A stretch of DNA of 44,543 nucleotides from Candidatus Gastranaerophilales bacterium (GTDB taxonomy: Bacteria; Cyanobacteriota; Vampirovibrionia; Gastranaerophilales; Gastranaerophilaceae), in contig CALUYV010000006.1 of the NCBI GenBank assembly GCA_944325095.1, positions 1-44,543 of the forward strand, written 5' to 3'. The notes beneath the pieces are model-generated. The model was not told the origin of the DNA. It searched no databases and saw only the letters and a program-made list of their open reading frames with translations. Position numbers and translations under genes: made by a program. Below, piece after piece: positions 36,423-44,361 of this stretch (the first letter of the stretch is position 1; the number at the start of each line of letters is the position of its first letter).

Positions 36423-37031
36423 ATGTCAGGGAATTTAGGAATTAACACGGATAGTATTGCAAGAGCAGGTTATACCGCACCGGTAAAAGATGTTTTGATT
36501 TATAGATATCCGACAAGAGAACTACCGAGTAGTATAAAACCGAGATATTATCCAGTTAAACTGGAAGATGAATACAAATTAGTGATGGCAAAAGACGGTA
36601 CTATCAAAAAAGGAAAAGTTGTAAAATATGAAGAACAATCCTGGATGGATAAACTTAAAGGCGAAAAACCAAAAGAACTTGCTAAAGTTAAAAAAGAACA
36701 GGTTGAAGCATTTTTGGAAAAAATCAATGTTTTCGGTTTAGGTTTAAAAGTTGAAGATATTATGTCTGGTAACGGAACATTAAACCCTAACTTCAAAATT
36801 GATGAAAAAGGTAATATCAATTTCAGAAACCTTAAAGGATACCTAACCGGAAAAACACCGGAATATTTTGAAACATATGGCGGTGAATGGGCGCAGGTTG
36901 AACCAAAACAGGAATTGCCGGTATGGTTTGCTAAAATTAACACAGATAGACTCCGCTTATATCCAATGCTTGAATTACAGGATGATAAAATTAAATTATC
37001 AGACAAGCAGAAAGAATTAAAATTAGCATAA
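36423..37031 (+). CDS. Lys-rich soluble protein of unknown function
   Basis: The 202-residue hydrophilic protein has no recognised domain, signal peptide, membrane helix or tag motif. It starts MSGNLGINTDSIARAGYTAP and has a basic, Lys-rich middle (LAKVKKEQVEAFLEKINVF). AAAGGGG before the ATG is one of the strongest ribosome binding sites in the window, and the gene has its own strong terminator, which suggests a well-expressed single-gene unit. It is convergent with the ribosomal protein cluster. Confidence 0.78.
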   Translation: MSGNLGINTDSIARAGYTAPVKDVLIYRYPTRELPSSIKPRYYPVKLEDEYKLVMAKDGTIKKGKVVKYEEQSWMDKLKGEKPKELAKVKKEQVEAFLEKINVFGLGLKVEDIMSGNGTLNPNFKIDEKGNINFRNLKGYLTGKTPEYFETYGGEWAQVEPKQELPVWFAKINTDRLRLYPMLELQDDKIKLSDKQKELKLA

Positions 37032-37048
37032 CAGCAAATATAGATAAA

Positions 37049-37085
37049 TAAAGCGGCAGGCATAATTTTATGCCTGCCGCTTTAT
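37049..37085. terminator. Strong bidirectional terminator
   Basis: AAAGCGGCAGGCATAA and TATGCCTGCCGCTTT form a long GC-rich stem around a three-base loop, with T-rich flanks. It closes both the gene at 36423 and the reverse-strand ribosomal protein cluster after rplR. Confidence 0.92.
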
Positions 37086-37102
37086 TTAATTAAAAATAAA
37101 AA

Positions 37103-37471
37103 TTAGAACATCAAACCTGCTTCTCTTGCAGCATCAGCAAGTGCAGCAATTCTTCCGTGGTATAAAAATCCTCCGCGGTCAAATACTACACATTCGATAC
37201 CTGCTTTTTTTGCTTTTTGAGCAATTGCTTCGCCAACGACTTTAGCAGCTTCAATGTTGCCGCCGTGAGATAATTTTTCTTTTAACTCTTTGTCGTTAGA
37301 TGATGCAGCAGCCAATGTTACATGGTTATCATCATCAATCAATTGAGCATAGATGTGTTTTGTGCTTCTATATACGGCAAGTCTAGGAAATTCTGCTGTA
37401 CCTGCCAGTTTTACTCTGATTGATTTGTGTCTTTTTTGGACGATTGGTTTTCTTGCTTGTTGTTTAATCAT
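37103..37471 (-). CDS. rplR: 50S ribosomal protein L18 (uL18)
   Basis: The 122-residue protein binds 5S r[23 protein letters not shown] and the C-terminal [20 protein letters not shown] are clear L18 signatures. GAAAGGAAAG precedes the ATG. It is the last gene of a short cluster rpsH-rplF-unknown-rplR. In the usual spc operon rpsE, rpmD, rplO and secY would follow; here a strong terminator follows instead. Confidence 0.97.
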   Translation of the reverse strand: MIKQQARKPIVQKRHKSIRVKLAGTAEFPRLAVYRSTKHIYAQLIDDDNHVTLAAASSNDKELKEKLSHGGNIEAAKVVGEAIAQKAKKAGIECVVFDRGGFLYHGRIAALADAAREAGLMF

Positions 37472-37537
37472 TTTTCTTTCCTTTCATTTTGCCCAAACCG
37501 GCTTGAAAAACCACTTCAAGAGTTTATGCGGGCTTAG

Positions 37538-37852
37538 TTACGCTATAGTATCAAGGTTTAAATACACCTTGGTTTTATCAATATATTGATCTGCCAGTTT
37601 CGGATTTATTACCGATAAAGTTCCATAAATCTGACTGGCATTATCAACAACTGTTGTGAGAAATATATCAGTTGTTGATTGGTTTTCATTTTGCGGCGGT
37701 ATATTTTCCCGATAAATTGCATTCATATAGAAATATTTATTTTCGTTTATGTGGTTTTGCAATATTTCATGCTGCTTTTTGATTTTTTCATTGCTGTATG
37801 ATTTGGGAAATTTAATCAAATATACTCCGCCAAATGAAACCTTATCAATCAT
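37538..37852 (-). CDS. Small tagged protein inserted between rplF and rplR
   Basis: This 104-residue unknown protein starts MIDKVSFGGVYLIKFPKSYS: KVSFGG at 4-9 is an excellent match to the shared N-terminal motif, and almost at the very start. The ATG shares one base with the rplF stop (TAATG), so it is translationally coupled to L6. The remainder is hydrophilic, with several Tyr and Asn, and has no known domain or membrane helix. Bacterial spc operons have rplR directly after rplF, so this is an insertion specific to this lineage. A function at the ribosome or simply high co-expression are both possible. Confidence 0.8.
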   Translation of the reverse strand: MIDKVSFGGVYLIKFPKSYSNEKIKKQHEILQNHINENKYFYMNAIYRENIPPQNENQSTTDIFLTTVVDNASQIYGTLSVINPKLADQYIDKTKVYLNLDTIA

Positions 37853-38391
37853 TATTTCTTACCAGCTTTACCTGCTTTGCGTCTGATATGTTCGCCTTCG
37901 TACTTAATACCTTTGCCTTTATATACTTCAGGTTTGCGTTTAGATCTGATTAAAGCGGCAACATCACCGACTTTTTGTTTGTTAGAACCTTTAACGGTGA
38001 TTTTAGTATTTGCTTCAACAGAAATAGTAATGCCTTCCGGCGGAACGATATCAACAGGGTGTGAATAGCCAAGTGCCATATTTAATGTTGTACCCTGCAT
38101 TTGTGCTCTGTAGCCGACGCCGTTAATTTCGAGTTTTTTAACAAAACCTTCTTTAACACCGTGAACAGCGTTAGCAACAAGTGTTCTTGACAAACCGTAA
38201 AGTGCATCGGTTTCTCTTGTTGTACCTACTTTTGAGAGGATAATGTGATTATCTTCAATTTTTATTGCAATTTCAGGACGAACTGTTACTGTTTCAGTAC
38301 CTAAAGGTCCTTTTGCAGTAACGGTCTGACCGTCAATTTTAACCTCAACACCTTGAGGAATTTCTATAGGTTTTTTACCAATTCTTGACAT
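37852..38391 (-). CDS. rplF: 50S ribosomal protein L6 (uL6)
   Basis: The 179-residue protein has the full two-lobed L6 sequence, from MSRIGKKPIEIPQGVEVKID to the C-terminal KRKPEVYKGKGIKYEGEHIR, which contacts 23S rRNA near the factor-binding centre. AAGGAG lies before the ATG. The stop overlaps the start of the small tagged gene by one base. The 77-base gap from rpsH contains an inverted repeat TTTCGGG/CCCGAAA (38426-38455). Confidence 0.98.
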   Translation of the reverse strand: MSRIGKKPIEIPQGVEVKIDGQTVTAKGPLGTETVTVRPEIAIKIEDNHIILSKVGTTRETDALYGLSRTLVANAVHGVKEGFVKKLEINGVGYRAQMQGTTLNMALGYSHPVDIVPPEGITISVEANTKITVKGSNKQKVGDVAALIRSKRKPEVYKGKGIKYEGEHIRRKAGKAGKK

Positions 38392-38468
38392 TTTAAATTT
38401 CTCCTTATGGGTATATCTGATACATTTTCGGGCTTTTCTACCAATTACACCCGAAATAATTTATTAAA

Positions 38469-38864
38469 TTAATATACGTAGCAAAGAACTTCTCCGCCTA
38501 CATTTTCTTTTCTTGCTTTTCTATCGGTCAACAAACCTTTCGGAGTTGAAACAATAGCAACACCCATACCGCCTAAAACTTTTTGCAGGTTTTTAGCTTT
38601 TGAGTAGTGGCGCAAGCCCGGTTTTGAAATTCTTTCAAGTTTAGTAATAACAGGGCATCCTTTTTCATCATATTTCAAAGTAATATTGATAACTTTGAAA
38701 CTGCCTGATTCGCGTACTTCATAGTCTGCAATGTAGCCTTCTTCTTTTAAAAGTTTTGCCAGTTCAATTTTTAATTTTGAAGCAGGCACTTCAACTGAAG
38801 GATGTTTAACCATGTTAGCGTTTCTGATTCTTGTAAGCATATCTGCTATAGGATCTGTGTTCAT
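38469..38864 (-). CDS. rpsH: 30S ribosomal protein S8 (uS8)
   Basis: The 131-residue protein binds the central domain of 16S r[23 protein letters not shown], the [10 protein letters not shown] segment and the C-terminal [20 protein letters not shown] are diagnostic. AAAAGGA precedes the ATG. It is the first gene of this small cluster and has its own promoter; the genes that normally come before (rplN, rplX, rplE, rpsN) are absent here. The leader of about 165 bases contains palindromes (AGTATGGATACT) that could be regulatory. Confidence 0.98.
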   Translation of the reverse strand: MNTDPIADMLTRIRNANMVKHPSVEVPASKLKIELAKLLKEEGYIADYEVRESGSFKVINITLKYDEKGCPVITKLERISKPGLRHYSKAKNLQKVLGGMGVAIVSTPKGLLTDRKARKENVGGEVLCYVY

Positions 38865-39034
38865 TTTATATTCCTTTTCTCTTGCGGACTTCCGAAAACA
38901 ATCCTCAAACCTCGCATAACGAAATGCTTACCGGTGTTAAACTGATATAATTTCGGAGTATCCATACTACCCGTCACTTATCGAATTAATATTGCCTGAC
39001 AACTGCGGGCTTATTTCGACAGTTTGACAGTGTT

Positions 39035-39063
39035 AATGTATCATGAAAAAAAGCAAAATACAA
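39035..39063 (-). promoter_or_regulatory. Promoter of the rpsH-rplF-rplR cluster
   Basis: Read on the reverse strand: -35 TTGTAT (39063-39058), a 17-base spacer ending in TGA, and -10 TACATT (39040-39035), thus also an extended -10 type. It lies just beyond the uvrD/pcrA stop, which shows that the ribosomal cluster can be transcribed on its own. Transcription would begin near 39028. Confidence 0.6.
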
Positions 39064-39098
39064 GCATTCTTTTACATAATTCTTTACAAATCAGGGTA

Positions 39099-41621
39099 TT
39101 AAAACTTTTTCAATCTGGCATAAGCGGCATCCATTGCTTTTTTGCCCATTTTTCCGAAATCTACCGTGTACATAACGCTGTCGCCGAGGTTCAAAACATC
39201 TGTGACATGTCCTATTCCGTACTGTTCATGGAAAACTCTCTGGCCTGTTGTGTAAATATCATCGGTAAAGCCTTGTGCCTGTTCCCGTTTTTTTCGGGCT
39301 TCCTGTTCTTCTGCCGCGCGTTTTTGCCGTCTTTCTTCCGCCATTCTTTTTATTGCGTTATCTTTAAAAAATGCTGCAATTTTTTCTTCTTCTTTCTTTT
39401 TATTTATAGCGGATTTAACAAGGATTGTTCTTTGCGGAGTTCGGTTTGACTGCGGTTTATAATAACTTGAACTTGAAGTTGAATTTGATTTTTTTGTAAC
39501 TGTTGTTGTTGAAAGTCCGTTTCTTTTCGGGGCGACAAAATTTGCACCGAATCCGGTTGTCGGTCTGACATAACCGTCAGGTGTGCTTGAGGTGTTAGAT
39601 TCTCCGCGTGCTTTTGATACGGCACTTCTGAATGTAGAAGAAGTTTCATATCCGCTTTCTGCTTCAAATGAATCAATAAGATTTGCCGGAATTTCTTCGA
39701 TAAATCTTGACGGGTTGTAATAGCGGTATTCACCCCATGTTTGCCTCCGTTTTGCAGATACAAGGTATAATTTTTCTTCTGCTCTTGTTATTCCGACATA
39801 CATCAATCTGCGTTCTTCTTCCACTTCTGACGGAACCTGAAGAGTCCGCTGGCTCGGGAAAATCCCTTCATCCATACCGGCAATAAATACAGTAGGGAAT
39901 TCCAGACCTTTTGCCGCATGTAAAGTCATCATAGTAACATTATTTGCTTCATCCTGCATTGAATCCAAATCAGAAACAAGTGCCACCTGCTGCAAAAATT
40001 CTCCAAGCAGGTTATCTTCTTCTTCAGGCACAAATTCTTCTGCTACATTGACAAGTTCCTGCAGGTTGTTTATATCATCCTGAAATTCCGGATCATTTGC
40101 GGCTTTTGATTGAAGTTCGGCAAGATAACCGGATTTTTCAATAACCAGAGTGACAAAATCTTTTAAATTGTATGCTTTTTGCGCATCTTTAAATTTTTGG
40201 ATAAGGGTTGCAAAATCTTTCAATTTAGATTGTGTTTTGGCAGAAATTTCTGATTCTTCACAAATTTTGATTGCTTCAAATAAACTTATATCTTTAGAAT
40301 TTGCAAAATCAGTTAGATTTTTGAGTGTTGTATCTCCAAGACCTCGTTTAGGTACATTTATTATCCTTCGTAAACTCTGGGAATCTTCGGTATTGTTAAT
40401 GAGTTTTAAATAACAAATTACATTTTTTACTTCCGCTCTGTCGTAGAATTTTGTGCCTCCGTAGATTTTGTATGGGATACCGGATGCCATACAGGCTTCT
40501 TCCAGTGCTCTTGACTGGTTGTTTGTTCTGTAAAGTATTGCAAATTGGCTGTAATTGCCTCCGGCGGTTCGTTTAATGTTGCTTGCTATATAATTGGCTT
40601 CATCCGCTTCGTCATTTGCAATGTAATAACTTAGTTTTTCTCCGTCCCCTTTGTTTGAATACAAAACTTTATCCACTCGTTCGTTATTATTTTCGATTAC
40701 GGCATTTGCCGCCTGAAGTATGTATGCGGTAGAGCGGTAATTTTGTTCCAGTTTAATCATTTTTGTTGAAGGGTAGTCTTTTTGAAAATTCATAATAATA
40801 GTAAAATCAGCCCCGCGCCAGGAATATATTGACTGGTCAACATCTCCGACAACACATAGAGATCGCTCTTCCGGAACATCTTTTGATAAATTGGTGTAAA
40901 GCATATTAACAAGGTTATACTGGGCAATGTTTGTGTCCTGATACTCATCAACCATTATGTGTTTAAATCTTTCAAAGTAATGCGTTCTGACTTCTTGATT
41001 TTGTTCAAGCAGTTTTGCAGTAAGCATCAGCATGTCGTCAAAATCAATAGCATTGTTGTTATTCAGTGCTTTTTCGTATTCTTCATATACCGATGCAATT
41101 CTCTGTGATTTAAAATCTCTTGCGTAAGTTGCAAATGCCGCAGCATCCTGCATTTTGTTTTTAGCATTAGAAATTACTGATTTTACCAGCTTCGGCTGAT
41201 AAACCTTATCATCAAGATTTAACTTTTTAATCGCTCTCGTAATTATTTGATTTGTATCCGAGTCATCATATATTGTGAAGTTTTTATCAAGGTGTTTGCC
41301 GGTTGCGGTATTATATTTATCAATATTTTCACGGAGTATTCTTCCGCAGATTCCGTGAAATGTTCCGACCCACATATATTTAACCGCATCTTCTCCGAGA
41401 ATTTTGGCAATACGTTCTTTCATTTCTTTTGCGGCTTTATTGGTAAATGTTACTGCTAAAATATTTGCGGGACGCACTCCATTCTGTATCATGTATGCAA
41501 TTCTTGTTGTCAGAACTTTTGTTTTTCCAGAACCTGCACCGGCCAGTATTAATAACGGTCCTCTGGTTGTTTGAACAGCCTCTTGCTGTTCCTTATTAAG
41601 ATTTTCTAATAGATTTTCCAT
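39099..41621 (-). CDS. pcrA: UvrD/PcrA-type DNA helicase
   Basis: The 840-residue SF1A helicase moves 3' to 5' and acts in repair and in clearing replication blocks. Motifs in order: LNKEQQEAV (Q motif), LAGAGSGKT (Walker A), VTFTNKAAKEMKERI, MVDEYQDTN (Walker B), VVGDVDQSIYSWRGAD, LEQNYRS, TLHAAKGLEFP, RRLMYVGITRAEE. After a low-complexity Ser/Thr/Lys region (about 670-760), the C-terminal domain VFHEQYGIGHVTDV is the Tudor-like RNA-polymerase-binding module of PcrA/UvrD. GAGGG lies close before the ATG. pcrA rather than uvrD is a guess by overall resemblance. Confidence 0.95.
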   Translation of the reverse strand: MENLLENLNKEQQEAVQTTRGPLLILAGAGSGKTKVLTTRIAYMIQNGVRPANILAVTFTNKAAKEMKERIAKILGEDAVKYMWVGTFHGICGRILRENIDKYNTATGKHLDKNFTIYDDSDTNQIITRAIKKLNLDDKVYQPKLVKSVISNAKNKMQDAAAFATYARDFKSQRIASVYEEYEKALNNNNAIDFDDMLMLTAKLLEQNQEVRTHYFERFKHIMVDEYQDTNIAQYNLVNMLYTNLSKDVPEERSLCVVGDVDQSIYSWRGADFTIIMNFQKDYPSTKMIKLEQNYRSTAYILQAANAVIENNNERVDKVLYSNKGDGEKLSYYIANDEADEANYIASNIKRTAGGNYSQFAILYRTNNQSRALEEACMASGIPYKIYGGTKFYDRAEVKNVICYLKLINNTEDSQSLRRIINVPKRGLGDTTLKNLTDFANSKDISLFEAIKICEESEISAKTQSKLKDFATLIQKFKDAQKAYNLKDFVTLVIEKSGYLAELQSKAANDPEFQDDINNLQELVNVAEEFVPEEEDNLLGEFLQQVALVSDLDSMQDEANNVTMMTLHAAKGLEFPTVFIAGMDEGIFPSQRTLQVPSEVEEERRLMYVGITRAEEKLYLVSAKRRQTWGEYRYYNPSRFIEEIPANLIDSFEAESGYETSSTFRSAVSKARGESNTSSTPDGYVRPTTGFGANFVAPKRNGLSTTTVTKKSNSTSSSSYYKPQSNRTPQRTILVKSAINKKKEEEKIAAFFKDNAIKRMAEERRQKRAAEEQEARKKREQAQGFTDDIYTTGQRVFHEQYGIGHVTDVLNLGDSVMYTVDFGKMGKKAMDAAYARLKKF

Positions 41622-41707
41622 GACCCTCTTCCCAAATCAAAAAATATATGCTATAATCTAGCATAGTTTAAAAATGTTATTAATGCAATCAGAAGGTAAA
41701 AAACAAA

Positions 41708-42307
41708 ATGACAGACAGTGATATGGAAATTATATTGAGTTCGGATGAAAATAAGGAGGATGTTCAAAAGTCCATAGTAGTACCGATAGATGACGATTTA
41801 GATACAGTAAAATCAGATACTCCTAATACGGTTGATGAGTTGGCTATGGAACTTGCCACAATAAAACAATCCGCAAAGAAAATTGCTATTATCGGCAGCC
41901 GAAATCTTCCAATCACGCATCAGCAGATGATTGAAACTCTTGCAACAGCTCTTGTTATGCAAGACAATACAATTATCACATCCGGAGGTTCTTCCGGAAC
42001 AAATGCCGCTGCCATTCGCGGAGCAATGAAAGCTAATTCTGATAAATTATGCGTTATTCTTCCGCAGACAATCAGCCAGCAGCCTTCTGATGTTCAAAAT
42101 CAGTTAATCGGTGTGCCTAATATTATTGAGCATTTGGATAGAGCGATGATGACGCTTGCCGATGCTTCAAGAATTTGTAATAGAGAAATTATTGACGAAT
42201 GCAACCAATTGATTTGTTTTCTTTCGCACACGAGTAAAACTCTTCACAGTGCCGTCCAGTACGCAAAAGAGCGCCACAAAGTTATTACAGTGTTCTATCT
42301 TGACTAA
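41708..42307 (+). CDS. SLOG/DprA-like Rossmann protein, cyanobacterial type
   Basis: The 199-residue protein has a variable acidic start (1-40) followed by a DprA/SLOG-like Rossmann domain: KIAIIGSRNLPITHQQMIET, IITSGGSSGTNAAAIRGAM, LCVILPQTISQQP, ICNREIIDECNQLICF and a C-terminal VITVFYLD. This order, including the terminal 'V-x-FY-x-D', is what I recall for a short cyanobacterial family annotated as 'DNA recombination-mediator protein A'. True DprA is about 300 residues or longer, so this is probably a nucleotide-binding relative, not the transformation protein. AGAAGGT precedes the ATG. It is followed at 18 bases by the HEAT-like gene. Confidence 0.82.
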   Translation: MTDSDMEIILSSDENKEDVQKSIVVPIDDDLDTVKSDTPNTVDELAMELATIKQSAKKIAIIGSRNLPITHQQMIETLATALVMQDNTIITSGGSSGTNAAAIRGAMKANSDKLCVILPQTISQQPSDVQNQLIGVPNIIEHLDRAMMTLADASRICNREIIDECNQLICFLSHTSKTLHSAVQYAKERHKVITVFYLD

Positions 42308-42325
42308 TTTTTAGGAAACGACATT

Positions 42326-43495
42326 ATGAATGAAGACTTGAAAAAACTTACGGGTAAAAATCCGGCCGATTTCGAACCCGCTGCATGTAGTGTTGTGAAT
42401 AATTCCGATACGAAATTGTTTTCCGAACTTGTTGCGCAGGAGGATTTTTTATTTGATTTTGTTAAACAAAATGTTGCTCAAAGACTTGAAAAAGCCTGTA
42501 ATGAATCAAATTATTTAAATCTTTTAAATTTTTTGAAATATTATTCGCCTTCATACGAAAATTTTATTGTTTCCACACTGGCAAAATATTCAAATGATGA
42601 TTTAAACAAAAGGCTTCTTGATATTTTTGAAAACGGGTCTTTGGAAGAAAAAACATACTGTGCAAAGTATTTTTCGGTTACTAAAATGCCTGAAGCGGCT
42701 GCGTTATTGAAGAAATTTGCTTTTAGTGAAAATTCATATCTGAGTGCAAATTGTGCGGCAGCACTGGCGGCATTCGGCGACAGAACTTTATATGACAATT
42801 CAATTGAAATGTTAAATTCAGAGGACAGTTTTACTCAGCTTGATGCAGTCAGATTCCTTGTATCTTACGGTGATTCGTCCGCCTCAGATGCGATAATAAA
42901 AACAATGATGCACTCTTCAATGGCAGATAATATTGCGGGAGAACTTTTGTATCTGACTGATTTATTCAGTATTTATAAAAAAAATGCGACACAGGGTTTA
43001 TATGTCCTTAATGCAGTTATTGAAGGGTTAGGTGAGATTTTAAATCTTTCGCAGGTTTTTGATTTCCAATTATATGAATTTTTGGAAATGATTATTAAAG
43101 AACCGGTTAATCCGCAAACAGCAGTTATATTGCTGGCGGCTCAGGATAAATTTGAAACTCTTACTGAAAATGATGAGTATTTATTTGATGAAACCAAAGA
43201 TACAAAACAAGAAATTCTGGATATTAAAAATCTGCTTAACACGGCTGATACTGCTGTTTTATATTCCCTTGCGGATGAAGAACTCAAACACAACAGCCCG
43301 TTTGTGTTCACTGCGCTTGAATATACAGAAAATGAACCGCTTGTGAGAAATCTGCTTAATTCATCCAATCCGGCTCTTGTGCTGAAATCGCTGGAAGTTT
43401 TGAAAATGCTTGATACTTTGACAGCACAGGATAAGGAAACCGCACTGTCAGGTATTTCCGATGAAAATCTGCGTGCGGTAATCAATGCAATATAA
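42326..43495 (+). CDS. HEAT-repeat-like helical protein
   Basis: The 389-residue protein is all-helical with irregular HEAT-like pairs, for example SYLSANCAAALAAFGDRTL (about 133-155) and FTQLDAVRFLVSYGDSSAS. Acidic overall, with no signal peptide, membrane helix or catalytic motif. Such repeats are binding scaffolds; the partner is unknown. TAGGAA precedes the ATG. Close spacing to the SLOG-fold gene suggests one transcript. Confidence 0.78.
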   Translation: MNEDLKKLTGKNPADFEPAACSVVNNSDTKLFSELVAQEDFLFDFVKQNVAQRLEKACNESNYLNLLNFLKYYSPSYENFIVSTLAKYSNDDLNKRLLDIFENGSLEEKTYCAKYFSVTKMPEAAALLKKFAFSENSYLSANCAAALAAFGDRTLYDNSIEMLNSEDSFTQLDAVRFLVSYGDSSASDAIIKTMMHSSMADNIAGELLYLTDLFSIYKKNATQGLYVLNAVIEGLGEILNLSQVFDFQLYEFLEMIIKEPVNPQTAVILLAAQDKFETLTENDEYLFDETKDTKQEILDIKNLLNTADTAVLYSLADEELKHNSPFVFTALEYTENEPLVRNLLNSSNPALVLKSLEVLKMLDTLTAQDKETALSGISDENLRAVINAI

Positions 43496-43513
43496 TCTTA
43501 TATTTAAATATTA

Positions 43514-43541
43514 TCGGGATTTATTTTTTTATCCCGAAAAA
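43514..43541. terminator. Probable shared terminator of convergent genes
   Basis: TCGGGAT (43514-43520) and ATCCCGA (43531-43537) form a stem around a T-rich loop, with A/T runs outside. It overlaps the last codons and stop of the reverse-strand gene, so it can serve both sides. Moderate strength. Confidence 0.55.
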
Positions 43542-44102
43542 CAATGCATCTGCAAACTCTTCACCGTATTGCTCTTTGTATTTAAGGTATTCCGGTGATT
43601 TTTTGATTTTTTCGTTTTCAATTTGGATATCTTTTTGAGCAGGTTTTTGAATAGGTTTTTTAATTGGTTTTTGTGCCTGTTCGGGTTTTATTTGTTCAAT
43701 TTCATCAATCGTTTTTTGTTCGTGGAACGGCAGGGCATCAAGCCGTCTTTCATATCTGCGTTTTTCTTTCAGTTCACGGCTCATTCGTTTCATGTTTTTT
43801 CCTGCTTGATTGTATGTTCTGTTGTCAAGTCTTTCTTTGATATAAACATCTAAATTTTCTTTTGGAATGTTCTCTCCTTCGAATTTTTGATAAACTTTAT
43901 AACCTATTGTTTTAAGTTTTTGAATGAATGTTGCATCTTCACTATCCGGCATTGAAACTCTCGCATTGCCGACTTTGCTGTTTCCGATAAGTCCGTTCGG
44001 GTATGATTGAATCAATTCTTTTAACTTTGCTTTTTTGGCTGAATTCACGCCTGCCTGTGTGATAGGGATTCTGTAGGTTGATGTAAAGTTTATTTCTTGC
44101 AT
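43521..44102 (-). CDS. Basic Lys/Gln/Pro-rich protein with INFTSTYRIP N-terminus
   Basis: The 193-residue protein starts MQEINFTSTYRIPITQAGVN; INFTS (4-8) is a variant of the shared N-terminal motif, with Ser instead of Gly, and the following TYRIP may be a family feature. A compact region (about 15-80) is followed by a basic helical stretch and a repeat-like Pro/Lys/Gln section (about 140-160). No known domain, signal peptide or membrane helix. AAAGGAG precedes the ATG at ideal spacing. Confidence 0.75.
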   Translation of the reverse strand: MQEINFTSTYRIPITQAGVNSAKKAKLKELIQSYPNGLIGNSKVGNARVSMPDSEDATFIQKLKTIGYKVYQKFEGENIPKENLDVYIKERLDNRTYNQAGKNMKRMSRELKEKRRYERRLDALPFHEQKTIDEIEQIKPEQAQKPIKKPIQKPAQKDIQIENEKIKKSPEYLKYKEQYGEEFADALFFGIKK

Positions 44103-44180
44103 GTTATTTCTCCTTTTTTCTTATAAACCTCCTGAAAATTTTTTTTGCTATTTGTAGTGTCACAGATATTTTTATTTTGT

Positions 44181-44239
44181 ATCAAGTTCAGAGTGACAGA
44201 AAAGAGAATCGTCACTCCGTGCTTGACACGGAGTCCCCT
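44181..44239 (+). repeat. 59-base direct repeat, copy 1
   Basis: Identical over all 59 bases to 44303-44361. Contains ATCAAGTTCAGAGTGACAG and the palindrome ACTCCGTGCTTGACACGGAGT. After the perfect block, similarity continues less exactly (GAGGGTATTAAAATTATT versus GAGGGTTTTAAATTATT), which gives a tandem unit of about 122 bases. Confidence 0.9.
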
Positions 44240-44302
44240 TCAAGTTCAGAGGGTATTAAAATTATTCCGTGCCTCACAAAGTGTCTAACAATGCGACTCT
44301 GA

Positions 44303-44361
44303 ATCAAGTTCAGAGTGACAGAAAAGAGAATCGTCACTCCGTGCTTGACACGGAGTCCCCT
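44303..44361 (+). repeat. 59-base direct repeat, copy 2
   Basis: Second perfect copy of the 59-base block, 122 bases after the first. A third, diverged unit seems to begin near 44425, where GGGTCGGAGCCCGGAATGAC replaces the corresponding palindrome. Confidence 0.9.

Noticed and set aside
41708..42307. DprA of natural transformation
   Set aside because: It is only 199 residues and ends with the cyanobacterial SLOG-type signature; the long DprA architecture is missing.
44181..44361. CRISPR-like array
   Set aside because: Only two perfect copies, units of about 122 bases with internal palindromes and similar 'spacers', and no cas genes nearby.
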